64,000 nucleotides of DNA from Pseudovibrio axinellae (GTDB lineage Bacteria; Pseudomonadota; Alphaproteobacteria; Rhizobiales; Stappiaceae), in assembly GCF_900110875.1 (NCBI RefSeq), contig NZ_FOFM01000001.1, positions 186,001 through 250,000 on the forward strand, given 5' to 3'. A program made the translations under genes and the position numbers. A model generated the notes under the pieces. It was not told the DNA's origin. It saw only the letters and a program-made list of their open reading frames with translations, and ran no database searches. Shown piece after piece: positions 36,469-46,555 of the stretch (the stretch's first letter is position 1; every line of letters starts with the position of its first letter).

Positions 36469-37962
36469 ATGAGCAGTGGTGTATCAAACAAATCTGCCGT
36501 ACAGGACGACGCGCGCGCAGACTTTGACGGCGATACTCTTCATGAGGAATGTGGTGTATTTGGTATTCTCGGCCATTCTGATGCAGCCGCGGTAACAGCG
36601 CTTGGTCTTCATGCTCTGCAGCACCGTGGACAGGAAGCTGCGGGCATTGTGACCTTTGATAGTGATCAGTTCCGCTCTGAGCGTCATATGGGCCTTGTTG
36701 GCGATCATTTCACGCAGCAAGAGACCATTGACAATCTAAAGGGTCCTTATGCCATTGGCCATGTGCGCTACTCCACAACCGGAGAAGCAGCACTGCGCAA
36801 TGTTCAGCCACTGTTTGCGGAGCTGGACGGCGGCGGAATCGCCATTTGTCATAACGGCAACTTCACCAATGCCATGACGCTGCGCCGACAGTTGATCAAG
36901 GACGGTGCGATCTGTCAGTCAACCTCTGACAGTGAAGTTGTGTTGCAGCTGGTTGCCCGCTCACGTGAGCCGAAAATTGTAGATCGTTTTATTGAGGCGA
37001 TCAGTCAGATGGAAGGCGCTTACTCTCTTGTTGCACTCACGCGCAAGAAGCTGATTGGCGCTCGTGATCCTTTCGGGATCCGGTCTCTGGTTCTGGGTGA
37101 TCTCAACGGTGCTCCGATTTTTGCTTCCGAAACCTGTGCGCTGGATATCATTGGTGCGAAGTTCATTCGTGAAGTTGAAAATGGCGAGGTTGTGGTGTGC
37201 ACACCGGGCGGTATTGAAAGCTACTTCCCGTTTGGAAAACGCCGCGCACGGCCAGACATCTTTGAGTACATCTACTTCTCACGTCCAGATAGCATTTTGG
37301 CTGGTCAGTCCGTTTATAACGTGCGCCAGGAATTTGGACGCGTGCTGGCTCGCGAGAGTGCTGTTGAAGCTGATGTGGTCGTGCCTGTGCCCGATTCTGG
37401 TGTTCCGGCAGCTCTTGGTTTTGCTCGTGAAAGCGGTATTCCTTTTGAGCTTGGTATCATCAGAAACCATTATGTGGGCCGCACGTTTATTGAGCCAACC
37501 CAGCAGATCCGCACACTTGGTGTGAAACTGAAGCACTCGGCCAACCGCATGCAGATTGAAGGCAAGCGTGTTGTTTTGGTGGATGACAGTCTTGTGCGCG
37601 GTACCACAAGCTTGAAAATCGTTCAGATGATCCGCGATGCTGGTGCAAAGGAAGTTCACTTCCGTCTTGCTTCTCCACCAATCAAGTTCTCTGATTTTTA
37701 TGGCATTGATACTCCAGTGCGCGAAAAGCTGCTGGCTGCGAAATATGACCTTGAAGGCATGCGCAACTATATCGGCGCAGATTCACTTGCCTTCTTGAGC
37801 ATTGACGGCGTTTATCAGGCCATGGGCCATGAAAATGGCCGAGATAATGAGAACCCGCAGTTCACTGATCACTGCTTTACAGGGGACTATCCAACCCCTC
37901 TTACTGATCTGTCTGATGATGTTGATACACGTCAGGCTCCACGCCTTGTAGAAACTGGTTAA
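36469..37962 (+). CDS. purF: Amidophosphoribosyltransferase
   Basis: A 497-residue enzyme for the first committed step of purine synthesis (PRPP + glutamine to phosphoribosylamine). A 27-residue propeptide precedes the nucleophilic C28 (HEECGVFGILG), with the Ntn-glutaminase and HALQHRGQEAAGI block following. The phosphoribosyltransferase domain has the PRPP motif VVLVDDSLVRGTTS. The presence of the propeptide fits the Bacillus-type enzyme that is matured by self-cleavage; the iron-sulfur ligands were not traced in detail. It follows cvpA. Confidence 0.96.
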   Translation: MSSGVSNKSAVQDDARADFDGDTLHEECGVFGILGHSDAAAVTALGLHALQHRGQEAAGIVTFDSDQFRSERHMGLVGDHFTQQETIDNLKGPYAIGHVRYSTTGEAALRNVQPLFAELDGGGIAICHNGNFTNAMTLRRQLIKDGAICQSTSDSEVVLQLVARSREPKIVDRFIEAISQMEGAYSLVALTRKKLIGARDPFGIRSLVLGDLNGAPIFASETCALDIIGAKFIREVENGEVVVCTPGGIESYFPFGKRRARPDIFEYIYFSRPDSILAGQSVYNVRQEFGRVLARESAVEADVVVPVPDSGVPAALGFARESGIPFELGIIRNHYVGRTFIEPTQQIRTLGVKLKHSANRMQIEGKRVVLVDDSLVRGTTSLKIVQMIRDAGAKEVHFRLASPPIKFSDFYGIDTPVREKLLAAKYDLEGMRNYIGADSLAFLSIDGVYQAMGHENGRDNENPQFTDHCFTGDYPTPLTDLSDDVDTRQAPRLVETG

Positions 37963-37967
37963 GTTCA

Positions 37968-38714
37968 ATGAGTTCCAAAAGACTTGAAGGTCGTGTAGCT
38001 GTTGTCACGGGAGCCTCCCGTGGCATTGGCTATTATGCAGCAAAAAAGCTTGCTGAAGAAGGTGCGCACGTCATTGCCATTGCCCGCACTGTGGGTGGTT
38101 TGGAAGAGCTGGATGATGAAATCCAGAAAGTTGGCAGCTCGGCGACACTGGTTCCGCTTGACCTGACAGACTTTGATGCGATCGACCGTTTGGGCGCTGC
38201 TATTTTTGAACGTTGGAAGAAGCTCGACATTTTGGTGGGCAATGCTGGCATTCTTGGCCCAACATCCCCGCTTGGACATATTGATCCAAAGAAGTTTGAT
38301 GATGTTATGGCTGTGAATGTGACTGCCAACTGGCGTCTCATTCGCTCCCTTGACCCACTGCTTCGCCAATCTGATGCTGGTCGCACAGTGTTTCTGACCT
38401 CTAGTGCACCGCGTAAGTGCCGCGCTTACTGGGGACCGTATTCCATATCCAAAGCAGCTCTTGAAGCTCTCGTACGTACATATGTGCATGAAACGAAGAA
38501 AACCAACGTCAAGTCCATGCTCATCAATCCAGGCCCGACGCGCACTGGTATGCGTGCAAAGGCAATGCCGGGCGAAGACCCAATGACGCTGCACCATCCT
38601 TCTGAGCTGGCTGAGCATATTTTGCAGTTCAGCTTGCCAACCAACGAAGAAAATGGGCGCTTGTTCGATTTTCCAACCCAAGAGCTTCGTGACTTTGAGC
38701 AGCTGACAAGCTAA
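37968..38714 (+). CDS. SDR-family NAD(P)-dependent oxidoreductase
   Basis: A 248-residue classical short-chain dehydrogenase. It has the cofactor motif TGASRGIGYYAAKKL (near residue 15), NAGIL (about 90) and the catalytic S and YSISK region (near 150-160). The substrate cannot be inferred from sequence. It begins 5 bases after purF, so the two are probably co-transcribed; SDR genes next to purF are common in alphaproteobacteria. A terminator follows. Confidence 0.85.
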   Translation: MSSKRLEGRVAVVTGASRGIGYYAAKKLAEEGAHVIAIARTVGGLEELDDEIQKVGSSATLVPLDLTDFDAIDRLGAAIFERWKKLDILVGNAGILGPTSPLGHIDPKKFDDVMAVNVTANWRLIRSLDPLLRQSDAGRTVFLTSSAPRKCRAYWGPYSISKAALEALVRTYVHETKKTNVKSMLINPGPTRTGMRAKAMPGEDPMTLHHPSELAEHILQFSLPTNEENGRLFDFPTQELRDFEQLTS

Positions 38715-38735
38715 ACGCGCTTGATCTGAGACATG

Positions 38736-38766
38736 AAAAGCCCCGCTAATTGAGCGGGGCTTTTTT
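38736..38766 (+). terminator. Intrinsic terminator after the purF-SDR operon
   Basis: A perfect 12-bp stem AAAAGCCCCGCT/AGCGGGGCTTTT with T run. Confidence 0.9.
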
Positions 38767-38797
38767 GATTCTTCAAACTTCTGTTTGGTTGCTCACT

Positions 38798-39580
38798 CTA
38801 GACGTAAGCTTTATCCGTCAGCGCTTTGATTTTATCAAAGACTTTTGGGCCGCCGGTAACGACCTTGCAGCCATTCATGACAGCGTCTTGGACGTCAATG
38901 GGCTGACATATCCCTCCAGCTTCTTCCACCAGCAGCAGACCAGCCATACAATCCCACGGATGCATATGATCTTCGATATAGCCAATGAGGCGCCCAGACG
39001 CTGCATAAGCGAGCATTAATCCGCCAGAGGCATTGCGAAAGAAAATGCCTCCTTCATCTAGAAGCATCTCGACGGCTTTTATAACCCTCTGCTTTTGGCT
39101 GCGCGCGCTAAAGCCAAGGCCAATGGATCCATCTGAAATTGAAGCACTGTTGCTCGCTGACATAGATTTGCCGTTTAAGGTCGCCCCTTTGCCTTTTTGC
39201 GCTGCAAACAACTCATCAGCACAAGGATCGTAGATCACCCCAATATGCTTTTCATCATTTTTCACGCAAGCGATGATGACGCACCATTGCGGAATGCCAG
39301 CAACGAAATTAGCCGTTCCATCAATGGGGTCGATGATCCAAGTGTATTCTGAGGAACCCTCTTTGGCTCCATGTTCCTCACCAATTATCCCGTCATCTGG
39401 GAATGCTTGGGCAATGGCGTCTCGAACCAGAACTTCAGTATCCCGGTCTGCTTCGGAGACCATGTCCTGATGGCCCTTACTCTCAATATTAAGGGTATCA
39501 AGGCGCAGAAAATACTCGTGCGCAAATGCGCCAGCGCGCTTAACCAAAGCGGTCGCAAACAAAAAACGGTCTTGTGACAT
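38798..39580 (-). CDS. Inositol monophosphatase family protein
   Basis: A 260-residue lithium-sensitive, Mg-dependent phosphatase of the IMPase/SuhB fold. The metal-site motifs are present: EE at 68-69 (GIIGEEHG), DPIDGT at 84-89 (WIIDPIDGTANFV) and the C-terminal WDCMAG with the metal aspartate. Substrates in this family include inositol phosphates, 3'-phosphoadenosine 5'-phosphate and histidinol phosphate; the choice is not determinable here. The frame is open 8 codons upstream to 39604; AGGAAT ahead of the ATG at 39580 supports this start. It is transcribed towards the purF-SDR operon. Confidence 0.85.
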   Translation of the reverse strand: MSQDRFLFATALVKRAGAFAHEYFLRLDTLNIESKGHQDMVSEADRDTEVLVRDAIAQAFPDDGIIGEEHGAKEGSSEYTWIIDPIDGTANFVAGIPQWCVIIACVKNDEKHIGVIYDPCADELFAAQKGKGATLNGKSMSASNSASISDGSIGLGFSARSQKQRVIKAVEMLLDEGGIFFRNASGGLMLAYAASGRLIGYIEDHMHPWDCMAGLLLVEEAGGICQPIDVQDAVMNGCKVVTGGPKVFDKIKALTDKAYV

Positions 39581-39746
39581 GAGATTCCTATGTATGACGC
39601 ACAACTAAATGATGATGTGATTAGAGACAGTGGAGAACAAATTGCAACTGATTAACACCGCCATCTGACAGTCCTAGAGAAAAATTCAAGTGCGGGGTAT
39701 AAGGACGACCCCTAACCCTTTTTAGAGCGACCGACTTAAGAAAACA

Positions 39747-39775
39747 AAAAAGGGCAGCTCGGTGCTGCCCTTTTT
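39747..39775 (-). terminator. Intrinsic terminator of der
   Basis: A 12-bp stem AAAAAGGGCAGC/GCTGCCCTTTTT with a 5-base loop. The T run on the minus strand lies 40 bases past der. Confidence 0.85.
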
Positions 39776-39815
39776 CAAGATTCAATTAAAACAAACTTCC
39801 TTACCAGAAGGCGCT

Positions 39816-41222
39816 CTATCGCTTTTTCTTATGGTACGGGTTCTCGCCTTTGCGGTAGCTTAGACGGATTGGCGTGCCTTTGATGTCAAAGCGTTCGCGC
39901 AGACCATTAACCAGATAGCGGGTGTAGCTTTCTGGCAGGTTGTCCGGCTTGGAGCTGAAGACCACAAAATGCGGTGGACGTGTCTTGGGCTGTGTCATGA
40001 AGCGCAGGCGCACACGACGGCCAGACACTGCTGGCGGCGGATGGTGGATCAACACACCTTCGAGCCAACGGTTCAGGCCAGATGTACCAATGCGCTTGTT
40101 CCACATCTCGTAGGCGCGGAACACTGCCTGCATCAGCTTATCCAAACCCTGCCCGTTGATACCGGACATGGTCACGATTTCAACTCCGCGAATCTGGTTC
40201 AGGTAACGCTGCTGGGAATCTTTGATGTGACCCCAGGCATCTTCACGATCCTCGATCAAGTCCCACTTATTGACCGCGATAACAAGCGCACGGCCTTCAC
40301 GGGCACACAGATCGATGATCTGGAGGTCCTGCTTTTCAAAGGAAATCGTTGCATCAAGTGTTACGACAACAACTTCAGCAAACTTGATCGCGCGCAGGGC
40401 GTCAGCAACGGAGAGCTTTTCTAGCTTCTCCTGTACGCGTGCCTTTTTGCGGATACCTGCAGTATCAAACACTTTAACGTGGTGATCCTGCCATTCCCAG
40501 TCTACCGCGATACTATCGCGGGTGATCCCAGCTTCCGGGCCAGTGAGCAAACGCTCTTCACCCAGCATCTGGTTGATCAATGTGGACTTGCCGGCATTTG
40601 GACGCCCTACAACTGCCAAACGCAGAGGACGCTCGACGGTGCCAACAGGCTCGTCGATATCTTCGTCTTCTACATCAACATCTGTACGAGCTTCGCTGAA
40701 TTCGATGGACTTTTCCATTTCTTCAGCAGCGTCGACAATCGGACGCAGAAAATCATAAAGATCGGAAAGACCTTCTCCGTGTTCCGCTGAAAGGGGAACA
40801 GGATCCCCCAGACCCAGCGTAAACGAATCGTAAAGCCCGCCGTCACCAGCTTTACCCTCGGCCTTGTTGGCACAAAGGATCACAGGTGTATCGGCACGGC
40901 GAAGAAGGTTTGCAAAGTGCTCATCCAACGGCATTAAGCCAGCGCGTGCATCAATAAGGAACAAGCATGCATCCGCATCCCGGATTGCTTCTTCTGTTTG
41001 GGCGCGCATGCGCCCCTCGAGGCTTGCTGCCTCTGCTTCTTCCAAGCCGGCTGTATCAACGATCTTGAATCGCAGATCGCCCAAGCGTGCATCACCGGAC
41101 CTACGGTCACGGGTCACACCTGGGGTATCATCGACAAGCGCCAGGCGCTTGCCCACTAAGCGATTGAAGAGCGTCGACTTGCCAACATTCGGTCTGCCAA
41201 TAATGGCGACAGTCGCAGTCAC
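39816..41222 (-). CDS. der: Ribosome-associated GTPase Der (EngA)
   Basis: A 468-residue GTPase with two tandem G domains, needed for 50S assembly. Domain 1 has Walker [10 protein letters not shown] (9-17), DTAGL and NKAE. An acidic linker (residues about 170-200) separates it from domain 2, with [14 protein letters not shown] and NKWD. A C-terminal KH-like domain ends in a basic tail. Length is normal. It is downstream of bamB on the same strand, as in E. coli yfgM-bamB-der. Confidence 0.96.
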   Translation of the reverse strand: MTATVAIIGRPNVGKSTLFNRLVGKRLALVDDTPGVTRDRRSGDARLGDLRFKIVDTAGLEEAEAASLEGRMRAQTEEAIRDADACLFLIDARAGLMPLDEHFANLLRRADTPVILCANKAEGKAGDGGLYDSFTLGLGDPVPLSAEHGEGLSDLYDFLRPIVDAAEEMEKSIEFSEARTDVDVEDEDIDEPVGTVERPLRLAVVGRPNAGKSTLINQMLGEERLLTGPEAGITRDSIAVDWEWQDHHVKVFDTAGIRKKARVQEKLEKLSVADALRAIKFAEVVVVTLDATISFEKQDLQIIDLCAREGRALVIAVNKWDLIEDREDAWGHIKDSQQRYLNQIRGVEIVTMSGINGQGLDKLMQAVFRAYEMWNKRIGTSGLNRWLEGVLIHHPPPAVSGRRVRLRFMTQPKTRPPHFVVFSSKPDNLPESYTRYLVNGLRERFDIKGTPIRLSYRKGENPYHKKKR

Positions 41223-41250
41223 GCGAATACTCCTCGTCAGGTCTACGGCG

Positions 41251-42597
41251 CTAGTTCAGCGCCGCAACCGCTCCGTCACTGGTAAGGACAACCATGCGTC
41301 CTCCAGCGACAATTGGTGATACAAATACGCCACTTGTCACTTTCCGCGATGCGGAAGCTTGACCGGTTTTTGCATTCACAGATGCAAGATAACCGTTGCT
41401 GGACATAGCGATCAGCTGACCATTGGCCAGAATTGGACCTGCCCAGTTGACATTCTTGGCGTTACTTTCGCCAGTTGGCAACTTGGCACTCCAGATAAGG
41501 TTGCCCGTCTCACTCGAGATTGCATGCATATTGTCATCCAAACCGATCAGGAACACGGTACCGCCGGAAACGACCGGTGTGTGTACAGCACCGAAATCAG
41601 ATTCCCACAAACGCTCACCATCTTTCAGCGAAATGCCTAGGGTCCGTCCAGCAACAGAGGTTGCAATAACCCGACTGCCTTCAATCACCGGACTTGCAGA
41701 GACATCTGTCAGACCAGAAAGTGCGCGCGTACGGAAGGACCGTGCAACGGTATCAATCCATTTAGGCTCACCGCTGTTAATGTCAAGCGCCATAACCTCT
41801 CCTGAGGAAAATGGTACAACAACTGTGTTGCCAGAAATCGCCGGATTGGCAGAAGAAAGCACCCCTGCCTGTTCTGCGATGCCTGCAAAGGACCAAGCCT
41901 GTTCGCCGTCTGCCTGATTCAAAGCGATGACTTCGTTATCCTGTGTAACCACGATAACTTTGCCATTGGAGGCTGCTGGTGCACCGCGAACCGGCGTTTC
42001 CAGTGTCTTGCTCCATAAAACGTTACCGCCTTTATCGAGGGCATAAACGTTGCGGTAGGCTGTTGCAACAAAGATCTTGCTGCCATCAAGAACCACACCG
42101 CCGCCTGCAGCGACATCTTTTTCGCCTTCCAGGCCAAGGTTCTTGGTAAAGACCTTCGCGCCGCCTGTTGTCAGTGCAACAAGGGTGCCGTCAGACTTGT
42201 AAACGTAAATACGCTGGCCATCAGAGACCGGACGCGCTGCAGTGCGTGGATTGCTGGCGCCTATACCAAAAAAGCCGGGTGAACGCACCTGGCCAATACT
42301 GGAGGACCATGCAACACCACCGCTTACATTGATCGCGATGTTGCCTGGATCGTTGTTCTTTGGCCCAGCGGCGGCTGGCCAGGTGGAACCACCTGTTGCC
42401 GACCCGATCTTTGCAACACCACCTTTGGCTGTTGGCGTTAAAGCGCCTTGATACAGCGGCTGGCGATCGCCTTCCAGGAACTCGTCATCTCCGCCAAAGG
42501 GGTTCAGGCTGGAAAGAGAAGAACAACCAGCTAGCGTCAGCGCCAGTGCACTGGTTCCAATTAAAGCCTTCCATGACTTTCTTTTGGTCTCGCTCAC
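41251..42597 (-). CDS. bamB: Outer-membrane assembly lipoprotein BamB-like (PQQ-type beta-propeller)
   Basis: A 448-residue lipoprotein with an N-terminal lipobox LTLAGC (cysteine near residue 25) and a following eight-bladed propeller of repeats such as [22 protein letters not shown] and GEQAWSFAG. BamB supports the BAM complex inserting outer-membrane beta-barrels, a class that includes the autotransporter and LptD in this window. It is somewhat longer than E. coli BamB (392), mainly from an N-terminal linker. It lies between the YfgM-like gene and der, the expected context. Confidence 0.9.
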   Translation of the reverse strand: MSETKRKSWKALIGTSALALTLAGCSSLSSLNPFGGDDEFLEGDRQPLYQGALTPTAKGGVAKIGSATGGSTWPAAAGPKNNDPGNIAINVSGGVAWSSSIGQVRSPGFFGIGASNPRTAARPVSDGQRIYVYKSDGTLVALTTGGAKVFTKNLGLEGEKDVAAGGGVVLDGSKIFVATAYRNVYALDKGGNVLWSKTLETPVRGAPAASNGKVIVVTQDNEVIALNQADGEQAWSFAGIAEQAGVLSSANPAISGNTVVVPFSSGEVMALDINSGEPKWIDTVARSFRTRALSGLTDVSASPVIEGSRVIATSVAGRTLGISLKDGERLWESDFGAVHTPVVSGGTVFLIGLDDNMHAISSETGNLIWSAKLPTGESNAKNVNWAGPILANGQLIAMSSNGYLASVNAKTGQASASRKVTSGVFVSPIVAGGRMVVLTSDGAVAALN

Positions 42598-43269
42598 TTA
42601 TTCAGTCCCCTTTGTGTTTTCGCCCAATGCGGAGGTAATCAATTCAAGATAAATCTGCGCACGCCCGGAAATATCAGCTGGGGCGGCGGCATCGCTTGTA
42701 ATTTCGCTAAAGCGGGCACGTGAAGCTTCCAAGTTGCCCGCCTTGTATTCAGCAGCACCCAAGACTTCCAACGCAGAAAAGCGCCATGTGTTACCCGGCA
42801 CGATCAGTGCTTGCGTATGTTCTTTCACCGCTGCCAGATCACCATTGTCCAACAGCAGGTAGGCCGCCCGAATATTGGCAAGGCCCTTGTAAAGTTGCGG
42901 CGTTGCGCTGTCTGCTGCGACAGCTTCAAACGCTTTGATTGCTTCAGAGCTTTTACCTTCTAACGCCAGCTCGGTGCCGACCCGGATTTGTGCCATCATC
43001 GGATAACCGCCGATGCTGTTTTCCATAGAGGCAAAAGCTGCCTGAGCCTCGGTGTAGTTGCCAGAATCTGAAAGTTTGATGGCTTCCAGGAATTCTGCGC
43101 CAGCAGCTTGAGACTCTGTGTTCTGCCAGTACTCATAGCCGCGATAACCTGCGGTACCCACAACGATAAGACCAGCTGTCAGATACACAAGTGGAGCAAA
43201 GCGTTTCCAAAGCTTTGAATACTGATCGCTTCTTACTTCTTCATCGACTTCGCGAAAAATGTCGGACAT
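42598..43269 (-). CDS. YfgM-like tetratricopeptide membrane protein
   Basis: A 223-residue protein with one N-terminal transmembrane helix (residues about 28-48, LVYLTAGLIVVGTAGYRGYE) and a periplasmic C-terminal domain of helical repeats. This matches YfgM/DUF2133-like proteins, ancillary partners of the SecYEG translocon and periplasmic chaperones. It is directly upstream of bamB on the same strand, the same order as in E. coli. The stop codon abuts the bamB start. Confidence 0.8.
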   Translation of the reverse strand: MSDIFREVDEEVRSDQYSKLWKRFAPLVYLTAGLIVVGTAGYRGYEYWQNTESQAAGAEFLEAIKLSDSGNYTEAQAAFASMENSIGGYPMMAQIRVGTELALEGKSSEAIKAFEAVAADSATPQLYKGLANIRAAYLLLDNGDLAAVKEHTQALIVPGNTWRFSALEVLGAAEYKAGNLEASRARFSEITSDAAAPADISGRAQIYLELITSALGENTKGTE

Positions 43270-43496
43270 AGCTCTAAATGTTCCTGCAGCAACGATTCTT
43301 AGGTTTATGGTATCCCAATGGGCGGCGTCACATTAAAACTAAGAGAGCCGCAGGCAAACCTCTTTCTCTACCTCTTTCAACCGATTAGTGGCACAATTAG
43401 GGCAATAAAAGAGTTTTCCCTGCCAACACACACCACAACGGTTGCTGACAGGGAGCGTTTTGGCGTTTATTTTTAACGCTTAAGCCATGCAACAGG

Positions 43497-44075
43497 TCAT
43501 CCCATTATTGGCACGCCAATCAAGATCGCATGCAATTTCCACACGAACAACGCGTACAAAATCAATCCAAGCACCACGGAGATCACATCGTTTCTCATAG
43601 CTGCTGGATAAAGAGTAACAGGTGGATTGATGCGCTCACGCCGGGCAAGGGAAATTCTGACGTAAATTGCCCAGATCAGAAAAGAGCCAAACAGCAGTAC
43701 TGAATAGGGCTCTCCGTTTGCGAACAGATGCGCCACGGCCCAAAGCTTCGTTGCATTGATTAAGGGGTGCTTGGTCACTCTTGAAATATTGCCCTTCAGC
43801 TGAGAGGCGAAAAAGAGCGGAAACACCGGAAGCATGAGCAGCATCGTCACATGGCGTCCCCATGAAGGGGCAACGTATAAAGGCGCGTAGTCGCCGTGCC
43901 ATGCTGCAGCAAAACCGTAGATAATCGCAACCAGCCCAGCGATTGCGACGAGCGTGTACAGCCCGCGATACGCATTAAACGACAGACGGGAAACAATCCC
44001 GTCTCTCACTCCTGGAAACGACGGTATTAGGTGCACTGCGAAAAATACAGCAAGCCCTGAAATCAAAAGTGCCAT
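43497..44075 (-). CDS. NnrU family protein (copy 1)
   Basis: A 192-residue inner-membrane protein with about five to six hydrophobic segments. The family-typical HLIPSFPGVRD (residues 15-25) and the LxxxxHLFANGEPYSV block near residue 115 place it in the NnrU/MAPEG-like family linked to nitric-oxide and denitrification metabolism in rhizobia, with unknown chemistry. The histidine and asparagine of the central block are kept. It is a close paralogue of the next gene (same length). No other nitrogen-oxide gene is in the window. Confidence 0.85.
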   Translation of the reverse strand: MALLISGLAVFFAVHLIPSFPGVRDGIVSRLSFNAYRGLYTLVAIAGLVAIIYGFAAAWHGDYAPLYVAPSWGRHVTMLLMLPVFPLFFASQLKGNISRVTKHPLINATKLWAVAHLFANGEPYSVLLFGSFLIWAIYVRISLARRERINPPVTLYPAAMRNDVISVVLGLILYALFVWKLHAILIGVPIMG

Positions 44076-44180
44076 TGAATGCCCTCCCCGACATCTATCG
44101 CAAAGAAAGTAGCTTACGTTTATCTCAATTGCAAAATTTCCCGGCTCTGCCCGTTCTCGCTTCTACTTGCCGTTAAACGC

Positions 44181-44217
44181 AAAACCGCCCGCGAGATTGC
44201 TAAATCACACGGGCGGC
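44181..44217 (-). terminator. Intrinsic terminator after NnrU copy 2
   Basis: Arms CCGCCCG and CGGGCGG are separated by about 18 bases; on the minus strand the second arm is followed by TTTT. Confidence 0.7.
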
Positions 44218-44255
44218 ACATAATTGGTAATGGCGGTGGAAGTGGAGGTGCCAGG

Positions 44256-44834
44256 CTATGACAAAACTGGCATTCCAATAAGCAGCGGATGTAGCTTTGT
44301 AACAAACAGGCCATACATCACGAGCCCCAGCACCACACTGATCAGGTCATTTCTCAGCGCATGTGGGAACTGCTCAACATCCGTATTTTTGCGGTTGAAC
44401 CTCTTCAAAGAAATGCGTGCCCAGACTGCCCAGGCAAGGAAACCTGCAAACAATGCAACGGAATACGGTTCACCATTCACCAGCAGGTGGGAGATTGCCC
44501 AAATCTTCACAGCCAGAATAACGGGGTCTTTGGTCCACTTGGCGATGTTGCCACGAATGAATTTTGCAAAAACGAGGATGAAGACCGGCAGCATCAAGGT
44601 CATCACAAGGTGGCGCAACCAATACGGTGTGACATAAAGCGGATACAGGTCACTTTCACGCGCCAGAATGAAGCCGTAGATGATGGAAAACAGACCACTC
44701 AGCACAATCAGTGAGTAGATAACCCGGTACGTATTCAACCCGATGCGCTGGACGATTGAATCACGAAAACCGGGCAAGGACGGTACAATGTGAATTCCCA
44801 GAAAAATAAAAAGTCCGACTAGCAACAGCGTCAT
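44256..44834 (-). CDS. NnrU family protein (copy 2)
   Basis: A 192-residue membrane protein with the same topology as copy 1 and many identical blocks (RNDxISVVLGL, HLxxNGEPYSV, PSxPGxRD). I judge about half of positions to be identical over the full length. It is upstream of copy 1 on the same strand but separated by a terminator, so the two could be regulated separately. A 270-base region with no gene lies between it and the PilZ gene. Confidence 0.85.
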   Translation of the reverse strand: MTLLLVGLFIFLGIHIVPSLPGFRDSIVQRIGLNTYRVIYSLIVLSGLFSIIYGFILARESDLYPLYVTPYWLRHLVMTLMLPVFILVFAKFIRGNIAKWTKDPVILAVKIWAISHLLVNGEPYSVALFAGFLAWAVWARISLKRFNRKNTDVEQFPHALRNDLISVVLGLVMYGLFVTKLHPLLIGMPVLS

Positions 44835-45104
44835 CGAGCGTCCCCTTAGTTATAGTTATTATGTTAAAGCCCGTATGGGTGGGTGCACTGTGCCTATACC
44901 CAGTGAAATATCAACATACGTCGACACCCCACGTCAGGTGTTTTCTACATTTACCCAATTCTTTTTGGCATGGCTCTTGAGGTCATGGTATGTTTCTCGC
45001 TAAATCGTAGCGATTGTCTTCGAACTCTATACTATTTGACTGCTTGACCCCTGTATTTGCGCAAAGTCTAAGGGGCCTTAAACAGAACCAGCCTGGAAAC
45101 TCCT

Positions 45105-45413
45105 ATGTCCGAAAGTGACAGTGCAACAGAAATCACCGAACGTCGCCGCGTCCGTCGCCGGCGTACGTTGAAGGAAGGACGAATTGTCTTTGCGAACCAG
45201 TCATTGGTTTTTGACTGTGTCATTCGTGATTTGTCCGATTACGGGGCTCGCTTGAAGCTGGAAACGACAATGGATATTCCAGATGAGTTCACACTCGTTC
45301 TGGTCCACCTACGCCAACGTGTACGCTCCCAAGTGCGATGGAGAACCTCCGACTCTCTTGGTGTTGAGTTTACTGGTGAAAAAGAGACCGTATCCAGCGT
45401 GCTGAGAATCTAA
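45105..45413 (+). CDS. PilZ domain protein
   Basis: A 102-residue single-domain PilZ protein. The cyclic-di-GMP-binding RxxxR (in the basic RRRVRRRRTLKEG stretch) and DxSxxG (RDLSDYGARLKL) motifs are present. It probably signals through cyclic-di-GMP, but no cognate partner is encoded nearby. The ORF stands alone and divergent from the NnrU genes. Confidence 0.85.
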   Translation: MSESDSATEITERRRVRRRRTLKEGRIVFANQSLVFDCVIRDLSDYGARLKLETTMDIPDEFTLVLVHLRQRVRSQVRWRTSDSLGVEFTGEKETVSSVLRI

Positions 45414-45622
45414 AGCAAGCAATGCAATCGGGTTCCACGCCCTATGCATTGCCGTGGTGTGCAGCTCACTGAGCTAAGCGCGTTCTCATCCCCCCAAGAG
45501 GCTTCACACTTCATAGACCAAGCACATACACCTGCGGCCTCCCGCAGGTTTTTTGTTGCGCTTGCCAAGCGCCTTTGCTGTCCTGCATAGTGGCTGAGTA
45601 ACCCATTGGGCAGGAGGGGCGC

Positions 45623-45964
45623 GTGAGTCATATCCTCAAAGAAGCAAAAGAGCTTTTACTGATCCGCAAGGCTGAACTCACCGAACTTGCGAAAATTTCG
45701 CTGGAGGATCGCGCCACCGTTGTTCTTGACCAGCAATCAGTTGGCCGCCTTTCACGCATGGATGCTTTACAACGACAGGCGATGGCACAAGCCAATGCCC
45801 GGCAAAGAGCGCGTGAGTTACAGCGCATTAACAGCGCGTTACATCGCATCACAGAGGATGAGTACGGCTTTTGCAATGAATGCGGCGAGGATATTCCCGA
45901 GGCCCGCTTACGCGTGGACCCGGCCGCGCTATATTGCGTGAGCTGCGCAAAACTATTTGGATAG
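45623..45964 (+). CDS. DksA/TraR-type C4 zinc finger protein
   Basis: A 113-residue protein with an N-terminal helical coiled-coil and a C-terminal zinc finger: CNEC then, 17 residues later, CVSC. It belongs to the short TraR/DksA group that bind RNA polymerase through the secondary channel and modulate the stringent response. It starts at a GTG with AGGAGGGG just upstream. The acidic tip residues of the coiled coil were not assigned with certainty. Confidence 0.88.
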   Translation: MSHILKEAKELLLIRKAELTELAKISLEDRATVVLDQQSVGRLSRMDALQRQAMAQANARQRARELQRINSALHRITEDEYGFCNECGEDIPEARLRVDPAALYCVSCAKLFG

Positions 45965-46165
45965 CCTCACGCTTCTTGCTTTAACAGTCATGTAGCTTCA
46001 TCAAGCGACGTTCTTTTGATCTGCACCTTTTGGCTGCAAAATATGCTGGTCCGTGCTCAGATTTTGAAAAAACTTATCCCCTCACCCCAAATCATCACTA
46101 GTCTAGATCCTGTGCTCTCGTAAACGGGCCGCTGGTGGACCGCCCATCAGTGCGGCGTGAGCTGG

Positions 46166-46297
46166 ATGGGGCTACTGGAAGATGTAACGTATCTTTTGGC
46201 GGGTCCGTTGAAACACCCCTTGAAAGCCAACAGTGCAGAGGCCAAGCGGAAGCTGGTCAACCTGATGGGTGTCGGCACTGGCATCGCACTATCCTAG
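46166..46297 (+). pseudogene. Possible small ORF or gene remnant
   Basis: A 43-codon frame starting at ATG 46166 (a GTG three codons earlier also fits) encodes a plausible amphipathic, soluble peptide (GLLEDVTYLLAGPLKHPLK, then AEAKRKLVNLMGVG). No ribosome-binding site is obvious. Composition is protein-like, in contrast to the surrounding frames, so a remnant or a true small protein are both possible. Confidence 0.25.
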
Positions 46298-46513
46298 ATA
46301 GTGCTGTGCTCACAATGCCTGCCGGGGATGACCTTGTTTCATATAAAAACGTCCGGGTAAGGCGCCAGCCAATACCGAAGACTCATAGATTACCGACATG
46401 CGCAGGTATTGCCTGCTCGCCTTACCCACCCGTTATTCGGGTTTTCAAACGCGACGCTGCATGGAAAGCCATGTGGCGCTAGATGTGTGAGGCGGTAATG
46501 CGCTATCACCCAA

Positions 46514-46548
46514 CAAAAAACCGGGAAAGTCTCCCTCCCCGGTTTCTT
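46514..46548 (-). terminator. Intrinsic terminator of guaA
   Basis: Stem AAACCGGG/CCCGGTTT just past the guaA stop, with an A/T-rich exit on the minus strand. Confidence 0.75.
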
Positions 46549-46555
46549 TAGATTT

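Larger units (their letters stand above)
45965..46555. other. Gene-poor interval between the DksA-like gene and guaA
   Basis: About 590 bases without a recognised gene. Fragments of open frames occur in two registers, one of which (46166-46297) reads like a protein. They end in stop codons and look like remnants. The guaA terminator lies at 46514-46548. No RNA gene or repeat was identified. Confidence 0.5.

Noticed and set aside
46135-46482. 115-codon plus-strand frame before guaA
   Set aside because: Its product is low-complexity and unlike any family; a different register (46166-46297) is more protein-like.
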